A stretch of 64,000 nt of DNA, taken from positions 186,001 to 250,000 of the forward strand of contig JBQDYD010000003.1 of assembly GCA_051967755.1 (NCBI GenBank). The letters are read 5' to 3'. This document shows positions 44,627 to 53,375 of this stretch, piece after piece (the stretch's first letter is position 1; every line of letters begins with the position of its first letter). The notes under the pieces are model-generated. The model searched no databases. It had not been told where the DNA came from and saw only the letters and a program-made list of their open reading frames with translations. This stretch comes from UBA1672 sp051967755. GTDB lineage: Bacteria > Pseudomonadota > Alphaproteobacteria > Micavibrionales > Micavibrionaceae. The position numbers and the translations under genes are program-made.

Positions 44627-44808
44627 ATAGTATCAAGAAATGTGAGCCGAATTTCTTTCGCGTTTTACTCGCCTTTTTCAAAGGCAAATCGGTTCTTTAC
44701 TCACTAAATAAAGTATTGTAAAAGTATCACCCTGGTTGGTTTGCGCCAGCATGAGTTTTTCTTTTGTTTTCTTGCGCTTGTCACCGCTTTTTGTTATTTG
44801 GAGGTGCT

Positions 44809-45405
44809 ATGAAACGCTTTTTTGATATAAATACTTCAGATGAACGTATCGACACACAACGTCGGGACCTTATGAAATACGGTCTGGCAGGGGTTATTGC
44901 TGCGTCTTCACCGCTTTTGACTATGAAGAGTGCTATGGCCGCAAAAGACGGCAGTGATGCATGGAAAGTATCGTTCCGTCAACGCCACACAGGTGAGAGT
45001 TTTTCCGGTGTATACCGTGTTGGTGATAAATATCTTCCTGATGCATTTGAACGTTTAAGCTATGTTCTGCGTGATTTCCGTACCAAAGAAGTCTTCCCGA
45101 TGGATCCGCATGTGATTGATATTCTGTCATTGATCCAGAAAAAGACAGGCGCTCATGATAGTTTGCAGATTTTATCAGGTTATCGCAGCCCGAAAACCAA
45201 TGCGATGTTAAAGAGAAATACCTCAGGCGTTGCTTCAAACTCTTTCCATATGTACGGCCAAGCGCTCGATATTCGTATTGAAGGTTTAGGAACGCGTAAA
45301 CTACGTAATGTGGCGCGATCGCTTAGAGCAGGCGGTGTAGGATATTACCCGAAGAGTGGCTTTGTACACGTAGACACAGGTAAGGTGAGAACATGGGTTT
45401 CTTAA
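44809..45405 (+). CDS. MepK/YcbK-like (DUF882, M15 family) murein endopeptidase
   Basis: 198 residues from an ATG preceded by ggaggtg. The N-terminus carries a twin-arginine-type signal (QRRDLMKYGLAG, then a hydrophobic stretch ending KSAMA), so Tat export of a folded zinc enzyme is likely. The catalytic part has LSGYRSPKTNAML, SFHMYGQALDIRI and FVHVDTGKVRTW, supplying the His/Asp zinc ligands of the family. E. coli MepK cuts 3-3 cross-links made by L,D-transpeptidases, so this pair makes and opens the same bond. Confidence 0.9.
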   Translation: MKRFFDINTSDERIDTQRRDLMKYGLAGVIAASSPLLTMKSAMAAKDGSDAWKVSFRQRHTGESFSGVYRVGDKYLPDAFERLSYVLRDFRTKEVFPMDPHVIDILSLIQKKTGAHDSLQILSGYRSPKTNAMLKRNTSGVASNSFHMYGQALDIRIEGLGTRKLRNVARSLRAGGVGYYPKSGFVHVDTGKVRTWVS

Positions 45406-45417
45406 ACCCGTTTTTTT
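45395..45417 (+). terminator. terminator embedding the mepK-like stop codon
   Basis: GGGTTT (45395-45400), CTT loop, AAACCC (45404-45409), then seven Ts (45411-45417). The TAA stop falls across the loop and right arm, so the gene ends inside its own terminator. Confidence 0.85.
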
Positions 45418-45430
45418 ATTTATAGAATGT

Positions 45431-45457
45431 AGTGGGGCTGTGGGCTCCACTTTTTTT
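45431..45457 (+). terminator. second tandem terminator
   Basis: AGTGGGGC / GCTCCACT stem (one G-U pair) with a five-base loop, followed by six Ts. Two back-to-back terminators insulate folK, which starts 15 bases later and must have its own promoter very close by or be read through. Confidence 0.82.
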
Positions 45458-45471
45458 ATGTTAGGGACAAA

Positions 45472-45984
45472 ATGATTTTAATTGGTTTAGGTGCAAATTT
45501 ACCCGGTGTTTTTGGAACGCCCGAAGAAAATATCCAAAAGGCTCTTTCTTTAATGCCTGAAAATGGCCTAAACGTTGTCAGTGCCTCTAGTGTTTGGAAG
45601 TCTGCGCCTGTGCCAATATCTGATCAGCCGTGGTATCATAACGCGGTTTGCATGGTTGAGACGGATCTATGCGCACATGATGTTTTAAAGGCGATCGCCC
45701 GCATTGAAGATATGGCAGGCCGTGTGCGAAGGGAGAGAAACGCGGCGCGCGTGCTTGATCTTGATTTGCTGGTATATAAAGATGAGGTGATTGAAGATGA
45801 GGTGTTATCTGTGCCGCACCCCAGAATGCATGAACGCGCCTTTGTTTTATTACCATTGCAGGAAATATCACCTGATTGGATGCACCCCACATTAAAGCAG
45901 CCTGTTGAACAGTTGGTTAATAAATTACCGAGTGACCAGCAGATTGAGCGTATAGGCGCAAATAATATACCTCTGGCAGGATAA
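45472..45984 (+). CDS. folK: HPPK (7,8-dihydro-6-hydroxymethylpterin pyrophosphokinase)
   Basis: Folate pathway enzyme that activates hydroxymethyl-dihydropterin. 170 residues with ILIGLGANLPG, SVWKSAPV, the signature RRERNAARVLDLDLLVY (about 86-102) and PHPRMHERAFVLLPL. folP follows after 6 bases, and the two enzymes act in sequence. Confidence 0.95.
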   Translation: MILIGLGANLPGVFGTPEENIQKALSLMPENGLNVVSASSVWKSAPVPISDQPWYHNAVCMVETDLCAHDVLKAIARIEDMAGRVRRERNAARVLDLDLLVYKDEVIEDEVLSVPHPRMHERAFVLLPLQEISPDWMHPTLKQPVEQLVNKLPSDQQIERIGANNIPLAG

Positions 45985-45990
45985 GGATAT

Positions 45991-46818
45991 ATGTCTGATT
46001 TTATCTCTACATCGATTAATAGCGCCCCGATGATTATGGGGATTGTGAATGTTACGCCCGATAGTTTTTCCGACGGCGGAGATTTTTATAACCCCGCACG
46101 TGCAATTTCTCATGGCCTGCAATTAATCGAAGAGGGGGCGAATATTCTGGATATTGGTGGTGAGTCGACCCGCCCGAATGCTGAGATTGTAAGCATAGAA
46201 GAAGAAATTAAACGCGTTGTGCCTGTGATTGAGGGGCTATCAGGGAAATCGCCGTTTATTTCAATTGATACACGCAATGCACAAACGATGCGTGCGGCCA
46301 TTAAGGCGGGCGCGAATATTGTGAATGACGTAAGTGGTCTGCTCTATGATGAGGGCAGCATTGATGTTGTTGCAGAGGCGCAGGTCCCAGTGTGTATTAT
46401 GCATAGTCAGGGCACACCACAAGATATGCAAGACAGCCCCGAATATGGGGATGTTGTTGATGATATATTGGCGTTTTTTGAAGAACGTATAGAGACGTGC
46501 AGTAAGCGCGGTATAAAGCAAAACAAAATCATAGTCGATCCGGGGATTGGTTTTGGTAAAACGTTAGATCATAATTTAAAAATCATCGCCCAGCTGGATC
46601 GTTTTCATCAATTTGGCTGCCCTATATTGCTTGGCGTTTCCCGTAAAAGCTTTATCGGGAAAATATCAGGTGAGGATCAGGCAAAAAACAGGCTACCGGG
46701 ATCTCTGGCTTCCGCTTTGGTGGGCTTAGAGAAGGGGGCGCAGATCTTCCGCGTTCACGATGTAAAGGAAACCAAGCAGGCCTTTGGTGTTCATCAGGCG
46801 ATTTATTCTGCCACTTGA
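45991..46818 (+). CDS. folP: dihydropteroate synthase
   Basis: Joins activated pterin to p-aminobenzoate; target of sulfonamides. 275 residues: MGIVNVTPDSFSDGGDF near the start, DIGGESTRPNAE, FISIDTRNAQTM, NDVSGL, DPGIGFGKTLDHNL and LLGVSRKSFIG are all in place. Its end overlaps the convergent phosphatase gene by 16 bases. Confidence 0.96.
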   Translation: MSDFISTSINSAPMIMGIVNVTPDSFSDGGDFYNPARAISHGLQLIEEGANILDIGGESTRPNAEIVSIEEEIKRVVPVIEGLSGKSPFISIDTRNAQTMRAAIKAGANIVNDVSGLLYDEGSIDVVAEAQVPVCIMHSQGTPQDMQDSPEYGDVVDDILAFFEERIETCSKRGIKQNKIIVDPGIGFGKTLDHNLKIIAQLDRFHQFGCPILLGVSRKSFIGKISGEDQAKNRLPGSLASALVGLEKGAQIFRVHDVKETKQAFGVHQAIYSAT

Positions 46819-47450
46819 TCTGTGATTTCCATGCGTTCACTAAGGTGATAAACATCAACAGAAACGCGTTCTACCTTGCTTTCATAATCATAAGACCACA
46901 CTTTCCACGGGAAAATGTCATTGCTAGGGTCTGGCTGGAACTCATAAAGATGGCAGTTTCTGAATATGCCGGGGGTTTTAAGGCCGTAAACACCGCCAAA
47001 GGCGCGGAACACACCACCATGCGATACAATTAAAACGGGCGTATCATGCTGGCTCAGGGCTTTTGTTTTTCCGTTTCTGATACGGGCGCAAAATTCACTG
47101 AATGTCTCGCCATTTGGTGGATCAGGCCAGCCCGTTAGTAAGTCCTGACATTCGTCATATGGCACGCCTTCCCAATCACCTGCATGTAATTCTGCAAGGT
47201 CGGCTTCTTCATGCATGGGGACATTTAATGCCTGATTGATAATAGATGCCGTGTCGCGCGCGCGTGAAAGATTGCTATGCACGATTGCTTTTGGCTTTAT
47301 CTCTAAATCAGCAACGATGTTTTGCACATGCGCGGCTTGCTCTCGGCCAAAATCCGTAAGAGGGGAATCAAGGCTTCCGGCCATTTTTCTTGCTTTATTG
47401 GCTGTCGTTTCACCATGTCGGATCATATAAAAATGTTTCGCAGGAACCAT
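46803..47450 (-). CDS. histidine phosphatase family protein
   Basis: 215 residues. The catalytic RHG motif is in FYMIRHGETTANKARKM (about 7-23), with Glu in AELHAGDWEGVPYDE and the second His in VLIVSHGGVFRAF (about 150). The substrate is not evident; family members act on phosphosugars, cobalamin or nucleotide phosphates. It starts 16 bases after nadX on the same strand, so it is probably part of that operon. Confidence 0.88.
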   Translation of the reverse strand: MVPAKHFYMIRHGETTANKARKMAGSLDSPLTDFGREQAAHVQNIVADLEIKPKAIVHSNLSRARDTASIINQALNVPMHEEADLAELHAGDWEGVPYDECQDLLTGWPDPPNGETFSEFCARIRNGKTKALSQHDTPVLIVSHGGVFRAFGGVYGLKTPGIFRNCHLYEFQPDPSNDIFPWKVWSYDYESKVERVSVDVYHLSERMEITDQVAE

Positions 47451-47466
47451 GTGTCTTTTCCTTATC

Positions 47467-48249
47467 TTAGATCACTAGAGCATTACTCATATTACGAAGC
47501 GTTGCAATAATACTTTGCGCGGCCAGAACTGAGCTTTTCGGATTTGCGGGATCCGGCATATTTTCAATGCGAGAGGTCAGTGTGGAATAGGCGCTTTTGA
47601 CGGTGATTTCATGCGCATTGCCTGTGGCGGCGGGGTCAGCCCAGATTTCAACGCGCGTTTTCTCGGCGCCAATGCCTGCAAGGCTGAGGGTGGCCGCAAC
47701 GTTAATATTTGCAGGAAAGCCTTTTGACGCTTCTAATGCGTTACCACTGAAAATCATTGTTTTCTCTGTGATCTCAGTCAGATCTAAGCCTGTTTCAACC
47801 ACGAATGGCGCACCATTAAAGCCCAGTGGCGGCTTGGTAGAAGCGATTTGCGCATGTTCAATGCCCATTTCTTTCATTGCAACCACGCCGTCCAAACCGC
47901 ATAAGGCGCCGGAGGGGAGATATGCACGGCTGTCTGATTGTTGTAATTCATCCAGTATCTGTGGATAAACCAGAAGGGCTGCGCTGCTGATAAAAATAAC
48001 ATCCTTATTGGCCTTAAATACCATAGAGGCCAGCGTGGCGACTTCGGCCGCAGGAAGACATTCAATGATCAAGTCGCATGCATCGACCAGCTTCTCAAGT
48101 GAGACGTTATCGATGTTATATTGCTCCCCTCCGTTTGGATCGCAAATGCACCTTAGTTCAAATCCTGAAATTCCTTCGGATGATAAAAGTTTTTTTGTGA
48201 CTGCGCCGCCAATTGCGCCGACACCTGCGATGCCTACTTTGATTGTCAT
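47467..48249 (-). CDS. nadX: L-aspartate dehydrogenase family protein
   Basis: 260 residues. Rossmann motif GIAGVGAIGGAVTKKL, the family block GALCGLDGVVAMKEMG near 115, and the C-terminal NadX pattern PANINVAATLSLAGIGAEKTRVE followed by ADPAATGNAHEI and NPKSSVLA. Members oxidise aspartate to iminoaspartate for NAD synthesis, or run in reverse to make aspartate. No nadA/nadC lies nearby, so the pathway is uncertain. Start overlaps the Ldh2 gene stop by four bases. Confidence 0.85.
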   Translation of the reverse strand: MTIKVGIAGVGAIGGAVTKKLLSSEGISGFELRCICDPNGGEQYNIDNVSLEKLVDACDLIIECLPAAEVATLASMVFKANKDVIFISSAALLVYPQILDELQQSDSRAYLPSGALCGLDGVVAMKEMGIEHAQIASTKPPLGFNGAPFVVETGLDLTEITEKTMIFSGNALEASKGFPANINVAATLSLAGIGAEKTRVEIWADPAATGNAHEITVKSAYSTLTSRIENMPDPANPKSSVLAAQSIIATLRNMSNALVI

Positions 48250-49253
48250 GCTGCCAGCTCCTTTAGTTCGTTATAAACTGTGTCGACGATGTCGATAGCC
48301 TCTTTGTTATTGTTTTCCATATATTTGCGCTCTGAACGTTCACCCGGAATCAGGAGCTCTGTTATCTCTGCTTTATGTTCCGATTGCTTGATTTCCTGTA
48401 TAAATGCTTCCATATTTGCTTCGAATATATCGCGCCCGACAAACTTATCAGGATCAATCGCGATAAAGAAAATTCCATCGCTTCCCTGAACCGCATTTAG
48501 GCCTGTTTTGGCGCCTATTAATGCGCCGCTTATGACTTCCACAGCTAAGCCGAGTGAAAATCCTTTATATCCGTTCATCGGAAGCATTGCACCGTCTTTG
48601 ATATCATCAACATCTGTCGATGGATTTCCATTTTTATCCACAAAGGCATCCACAGGAATATCCTTCCTTGCCTTAGACAGATCAAGAATTTTGCCATAGG
48701 CCCATTGCGCGGTTGTGACATCAACGACGCATGGGGTTTTTGCGGACGGTATTCCAAAGGAAATCGGGTTCGTACCTAAAACCGGGCTATGCCCCTCAGG
48801 GTGGCAAACCATTGCAAAGGAGTTACAGCCTGCAATGCCGATAAGGCCAGCTTCTACAAACAGGCGGTTATAGTAGTTCATCGTGCCGGTCGTACTGAAA
48901 TGGTTGCGCGCGCCGACAAAGCTAATCCCGAATTCTTTTGCCTTTTTAATGGCCACATCGGTTGCATAACGCGCGGCGACAACGCCAATGTTATTTTGAC
49001 CGTCTACAATAGCGATCGGGCCGCTATCCATGGCTAAATCAGGGGATTTAAAGGGAATTCCCTTATCTTTACGCTTTTTCATGGAGGTAATCGTCCATTT
49101 TACCCGCAATAAACCATGGGATTGCTTTCCTGACATTTCGTTTTGCATCAGGTGGGTATATATTTCTTTGATAACGGCATCATCGGTTAGGCCCGCGTTT
49201 TTATACGCTCTGGACACAAGGTCGAAAATTTCGGATTTGGGGATAGTCACCAT
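48246..49253 (-). CDS. Ldh2-family NAD(P)-dependent oxidoreductase
   Basis: 335 residues of the malate/L-lactate/ureidoglycolate/sulfolactate dehydrogenase family, which is not a Rossmann fold. Seen: SGKQSHGLLRVKW near 38, GARNHFSTTGTMNYY near 118, PVLGTNPISFGIP near 155 and GYKGFSLGLAVEVISGALIGA near 224. The exact substrate cannot be told. Translationally coupled to nadX downstream, which suggests the two dehydrogenases act on linked oxo/imino acids. Confidence 0.86.
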   Translation of the reverse strand: MVTIPKSEIFDLVSRAYKNAGLTDDAVIKEIYTHLMQNEMSGKQSHGLLRVKWTITSMKKRKDKGIPFKSPDLAMDSGPIAIVDGQNNIGVVAARYATDVAIKKAKEFGISFVGARNHFSTTGTMNYYNRLFVEAGLIGIAGCNSFAMVCHPEGHSPVLGTNPISFGIPSAKTPCVVDVTTAQWAYGKILDLSKARKDIPVDAFVDKNGNPSTDVDDIKDGAMLPMNGYKGFSLGLAVEVISGALIGAKTGLNAVQGSDGIFFIAIDPDKFVGRDIFEANMEAFIQEIKQSEHKAEITELLIPGERSERKYMENNNKEAIDIVDTVYNELKELAA

Positions 49254-49307
49254 TATTTTTTATATCCTGCTGGAATCTGATGCGTATGATGTTGATAATA
49301 GATACCC

Positions 49308-50105
49308 ATGGAACAATGGCAAGATCAATCTGTAGTGCTTGCGGCGCGCGGGCATGGTGAGAACGGGGCAATCGTCTCGCTCTTAACGCGCCATCACGGA
49401 CGCCAAGCGGGCTACGTGCGCGGTGCATCGTCTTCTAAAAACAGAGGCACGATTGAGATTGGAAATATTGTGGATGCAAATTGGCGTGCCAGAACGTCAG
49501 AAAATTTAGGCTCGGTGAATATGGAGCTTAACCGCTCTACGGCGGCGCGTATTATGCATGACCCGCTAAAGCTTGCCGCACTGCAGGCGGCGTGTGCTTT
49601 GTGTGATCAGGCTTTACCTGAGCGCGAAGGGCATGAGGGGCTGTATGACGGGTTTCTTGCGCTGCTGGATATCTTAGAGGGTGATGTGTGGGAAGAAGGG
49701 TATGTGATGTGGGAAATCGCATTGCTTAAGGAGCTTGGATTCTCTCTCGACTTAACCCGCTGCGCCGGTGGAGGCGATGATAGTGATTTGGCTTACGTCA
49801 GTCCCAAGACAGGGCGCGCCGTCAGTCAAGCGGTGGCGGAGCCGTATAAAGATAAGCTCTTACCCTTACCTGCATTTCTAAGGCACGGTGTCAGGCAGGG
49901 CAGTGATAATGATATTATTGATGGGTTAGGGCTTACACGATATTTCTTTGAGCATTGGGTTTTTGCGCATCATAATCGTGGACTTCCTGAGGCCAGACAC
50001 AGGTTAGACTTGCGTTTTGATGAAGTTTTTGCAAGAACAGATACCTCAGATGACACGACGCGTAACAATGATGAGTTAGGAACACCAATCCATGTCGCAG
50101 GATAA
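49308..50105 (+). CDS. recO: DNA repair protein RecO
   Basis: Recombination mediator that helps load RecA on SSB-coated DNA. 265 residues: OB-fold N-terminus (WQDQSVVLAARGHGENGAIV, HHGRQAGYVRGA) and a helical C-terminal domain with LKELGFSLDLTRCAGGGDDSDLAYVS. Only one cysteine of the zinc site is kept there, as in many alphaproteobacteria. Overlaps parC by 14 bases. Divergent from the Ldh2 operon. Confidence 0.93.
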   Translation: MEQWQDQSVVLAARGHGENGAIVSLLTRHHGRQAGYVRGASSSKNRGTIEIGNIVDANWRARTSENLGSVNMELNRSTAARIMHDPLKLAALQAACALCDQALPEREGHEGLYDGFLALLDILEGDVWEEGYVMWEIALLKELGFSLDLTRCAGGGDDSDLAYVSPKTGRAVSQAVAEPYKDKLLPLPAFLRHGVRQGSDNDIIDGLGLTRYFFEHWVFAHHNRGLPEARHRLDLRFDEVFARTDTSDDTTRNNDELGTPIHVAG

Positions 50106-52338
50106 TATTGCAGAAAACGAAGCATCCGTAATTGATCAGCCGATGAGCGATATCCTCTCGGATCGTTATCTTTCATACGCGCTGTCGACAATTATGAGCC
50201 GTTCTTTGCCTGATGTGCGTGATGGCATGAAGCCTGTGCACAGACGTTTGATGTATGCGATGTATCAGCTCAAGCTGAACCCCGATCAGCAGCCGAAAAA
50301 GTCTGCGCGTGTTGTTGGTGATGTGATTGGTAAGTTTCACCCGCATGGCGACACGGCCGTTTATGATGCAATGGTGCGTTTGGCACAAGATTTCGCGCAG
50401 CGTTACCCGCTTGTCGACGGGCAGGGGAATTTTGGTAACATTGACGGGGATAATGCGGCGGCGATGCGTTATACAGAAGCGCGCCTGACCGATGTTGCGT
50501 TGCTTTTGCTGCGCGGTATTGAGGAAAATGCCGTTGATTTCCGCCCCACTTATGACGGTTCGGAAAAAGAGCCTATCGTATTGCCGGGCGCGTTTCCGAA
50601 TTTATTAGCAAACGGATCCAGCGGTATTGCCGTTGGTATGGCAACCAATATCCCGCCGCATAATGTGGATGAACTGTGCGAAGCCATGCTGTTGATGTTG
50701 GAGAAAGACCCAACAATTGAGGAGCTTGTAGACATTGTTCAGGGGCCTGATATGCCGACAGGTGGTATTCTGGTTGAGGATAAAAAAGACGTTATCAACG
50801 CCTATACGACGGGTAAAGGCGCATTCCGTGTGCGTGCGAAGTGGGAAAAAGAAGACCTGAAGCAAGGGCAATATCAGATTATCGTTTCTGAAATTCCATA
50901 TCAGGTGCAAAAGTCAAAGCTGATTGAAAAAATCGCTGATTTGATTAACTCCAAGAAATTGCCGCTGCTGGATGATGTGCGCGATGAGTCGGCCGAAGAT
51001 GTGCGTTTGGTGCTCGTGCCGAAAAACCGCAATGTCGAACCCGAAATCCTGATGGAAGCTTTATTCCGTGCCTGTGATTTGGAATCGCGTTTCAACATGA
51101 ATTTAAACGTGCTTGAAAACGGGCTGGTGCCAAAGGTGATGTCCTTAAAAGAAGCGCTGCAAAACTGGCTGGATCATCAGCAAGTTGTCTTGGTGCGCCG
51201 TTCACAATTCCGCCTAGAAAAAGTTCTGCACCGTCTTGAGGTGTTAGAGGGGTATTTGATTGTTTACCTCAACATTGATGAGGTTATCCGTATTATTCGC
51301 TTCGAAGATAATCCGAAGCAATGTTTGATGGACACGTTCAAGCTTACGGATGTGCAGACTGAGGCCGTGTTGAACTTGCGTTTGCGTCGCTTGCACAAAC
51401 TGGAAGAGATTGAGATTAAGTCTGAGCATGATGAACTCAGCAAAGAGCGTGATGAACTGCAGAAATTGATCGCATCTGAGGCGCGTCAATGGACACGCAT
51501 CAAAAAGCAGGTCAAAGAGCTGAAGAAGATGTTCGGTCAGGATACTGAATTAGGTAAGCGCCGCACATTGATCGGTGCGCCGCCAAAGCCGATTTCTGTT
51601 GATCTGGATGCTGTCATGATTGAGAAAGAACCCGTTACGGTGATTTGCTCGGCGCAAGGGTGGCTGAAGGCAATGAAAGGCCATGGCCACAAAGCCAAAG
51701 ATATTAAATATAAGGACGGAGACCGCGGCCAGTTTATTTTAGAGGTTCAAACAACAGATAAGCTGACGATTTTTGCAACGAATGGACGTTTTTACACGCT
51801 TGGCTGTGATAAATTGCCGTCAGGACGCGGCTTTGGTGAGCCGTTGCGTATTATGGTGGATATTCCAAATGATGCGAACATCACCAGCATGAAAGTATAT
51901 CAGCCTGAGGAGAAGATGCTGGTTGCCTCCACGGATGGGCGCGGATTTATCGTGCAATCTGAAAATACATTAGCGCAGACCAAATCCGGTAAGCAGGTTT
52001 TGAATGTATCGGGCAAAGTTGAGGCGGCCTTGTGCCGTTATATCCAAGAAGGCGATGATCATGTCGCTGTGATTGGTAAGAACCGCAAGATGCTTGTTTT
52101 CCCGTTGGATGAGCTGCCTGAGATGAGTAAAGGGAAGGGCGTTATCTTGCAGAAATATAAAGAGGGCGGCCTGTCTGATGCCAAAACATTCAGCATGGAA
52201 ACCGGCCTTGAGTATAAATATGGCGCAGGGACGACTGTGGTTGAGGATATTGAACCATGGATTGGAAAGCGCGCATCTGCAGGACGTTTGCCGCCAAACG
52301 GTTTCCCGAAGAGCAATCGCTTCGATTATAAATTCTAG
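50092..52338 (+). CDS. parC: DNA topoisomerase IV subunit A
   Basis: Breaks and rejoins DNA for chromosome decatenation. 748 residues: YALSTIMSRSLPDVRDGMKPVHRR near 28, the quinolone-region segment HPHGDTAVYDAMVRLAQ, catalytic Tyr in AAAMRYTEARLT, a coiled arm and a C-terminal domain of reduced beta-pinwheel repeats. The RecO-ParC order is common in this class. parE is not in the window. Convergent with motB. Confidence 0.95.
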   Translation: MSQDNIAENEASVIDQPMSDILSDRYLSYALSTIMSRSLPDVRDGMKPVHRRLMYAMYQLKLNPDQQPKKSARVVGDVIGKFHPHGDTAVYDAMVRLAQDFAQRYPLVDGQGNFGNIDGDNAAAMRYTEARLTDVALLLLRGIEENAVDFRPTYDGSEKEPIVLPGAFPNLLANGSSGIAVGMATNIPPHNVDELCEAMLLMLEKDPTIEELVDIVQGPDMPTGGILVEDKKDVINAYTTGKGAFRVRAKWEKEDLKQGQYQIIVSEIPYQVQKSKLIEKIADLINSKKLPLLDDVRDESAEDVRLVLVPKNRNVEPEILMEALFRACDLESRFNMNLNVLENGLVPKVMSLKEALQNWLDHQQVVLVRRSQFRLEKVLHRLEVLEGYLIVYLNIDEVIRIIRFEDNPKQCLMDTFKLTDVQTEAVLNLRLRRLHKLEEIEIKSEHDELSKERDELQKLIASEARQWTRIKKQVKELKKMFGQDTELGKRRTLIGAPPKPISVDLDAVMIEKEPVTVICSAQGWLKAMKGHGHKAKDIKYKDGDRGQFILEVQTTDKLTIFATNGRFYTLGCDKLPSGRGFGEPLRIMVDIPNDANITSMKVYQPEEKMLVASTDGRGFIVQSENTLAQTKSGKQVLNVSGKVEAALCRYIQEGDDHVAVIGKNRKMLVFPLDELPEMSKGKGVILQKYKEGGLSDAKTFSMETGLEYKYGAGTTVVEDIEPWIGKRASAGRLPPNGFPKSNRFDYKF

Positions 52339-52391
52339 TTTAAGTCAAAAGACTTCCTCTAAAAAAATTGTAAGACTTACGGTTTACGGTT

Positions 52392-53360
52392 TTAGGGGAA
52401 TTCCACTATGCCGGGGGTGACGCGGTATGGGTTTTTGATTTCGGGTTCGTCGATAATGATGTTGCTATCCTCATCGTCAATGAACTCACCATCTTCCATA
52501 TCTTCATCAGGAACAGGGCTGGTTAGGGATTCTTTTAATAAGATCAGTGTGATGCGTCTGTTACGCGGATCCAGGGGGTTGTCCAGAATAAGCGGATCTT
52601 TTGATGCTTTGCCCATCACATTATTCAAACGTTCTAGAGGCATTCCCGAATCCAACATGACGCGGCGTGATGAGTTTGCACGATCTGCAGAGAGTTCCCA
52701 GTTTGTATATTTTGCGCCGGGGGAATACCGCACAGCGTCAGTATGACCGCGAATGGAGACTTCGTTAGGCATATCCAGAACGATATCTGTAATCAGCGTT
52801 AGGAGCTCTTCCATCTTTTTATACATTTGTGCACTGCCTGACGGGAACATCGATTCATCTTCTTGATCGACAATCTGAATTCTCAGGCCCTCAGGTGTGA
52901 TATCAATAATCAGGTTGTCTTTGAGCTTTAATAGTTTCGGATTGTTTTGAATGGCCTCTCTTATTTGCTTCGCCGCCATTTCAAAGCGTTTCTCTTCTGC
53001 TTTTTCTTTTACTTGATTAACTTTTGATTTTGCCTCACCGCCGCGTTTTCTTTGCTGATTAACTTGAAGCGGTATCAATGGATTTTTGTTGGATGCCATC
53101 GCGCCCTCGGGCGACATGGTCAAACCGCCCATAATACCGCCCGCACCGCTGGTTGAGTCTGATATTTGTGGGTGACTGGGGTTAAAGTAATCAGATAAAA
53201 GGTCTTTTTGTTCCTGCGTGGTTACGTTCAAAAGCCACATAAGCAAAAAGAACGCCATCATCGCCGTAACAAAGTCGGCATAGGCCACCTTCCATGCGCC
53301 GCCGTAATGTTTATACGGCAATTCAATAATCTCAATATTCAGGTAATTGTCATGTGTCAT
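52392..53360 (-). CDS. motB: flagellar motor stator protein MotB
   Basis: 322 residues: cytosolic N-terminus; a single membrane helix with the proton-binding Asp in VAYADFVTAMMAFFLLMWLL (about 26-45); a linker; and an OmpA-like peptidoglycan-binding domain (about 150-285) containing EVSIRGHTDAVRYSP and RANSSRRVML. An acidic tail follows (DEDMEDGEFIDDEDSN). Follows motA after 15 bases. Confidence 0.95.
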   Translation of the reverse strand: MTHDNYLNIEIIELPYKHYGGAWKVAYADFVTAMMAFFLLMWLLNVTTQEQKDLLSDYFNPSHPQISDSTSGAGGIMGGLTMSPEGAMASNKNPLIPLQVNQQRKRGGEAKSKVNQVKEKAEEKRFEMAAKQIREAIQNNPKLLKLKDNLIIDITPEGLRIQIVDQEDESMFPSGSAQMYKKMEELLTLITDIVLDMPNEVSIRGHTDAVRYSPGAKYTNWELSADRANSSRRVMLDSGMPLERLNNVMGKASKDPLILDNPLDPRNRRITLILLKESLTSPVPDEDMEDGEFIDDEDSNIIIDEPEIKNPYRVTPGIVEFP

Positions 53361-53375
53361 ATGAGTGTGTGATCC

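Noticed and set aside
44676..44692. GCCTTT-TTC-AAAGGC hairpin after the L,D-transpeptidase
   Set aside because: A compact stem, but no T-run follows, so I do not call it a terminator.
52338..52362. AAGTC-AAAA-GACTT hairpin after parC as a terminator
   Set aside because: The stem is only 5 bp and no T-run follows on either strand.
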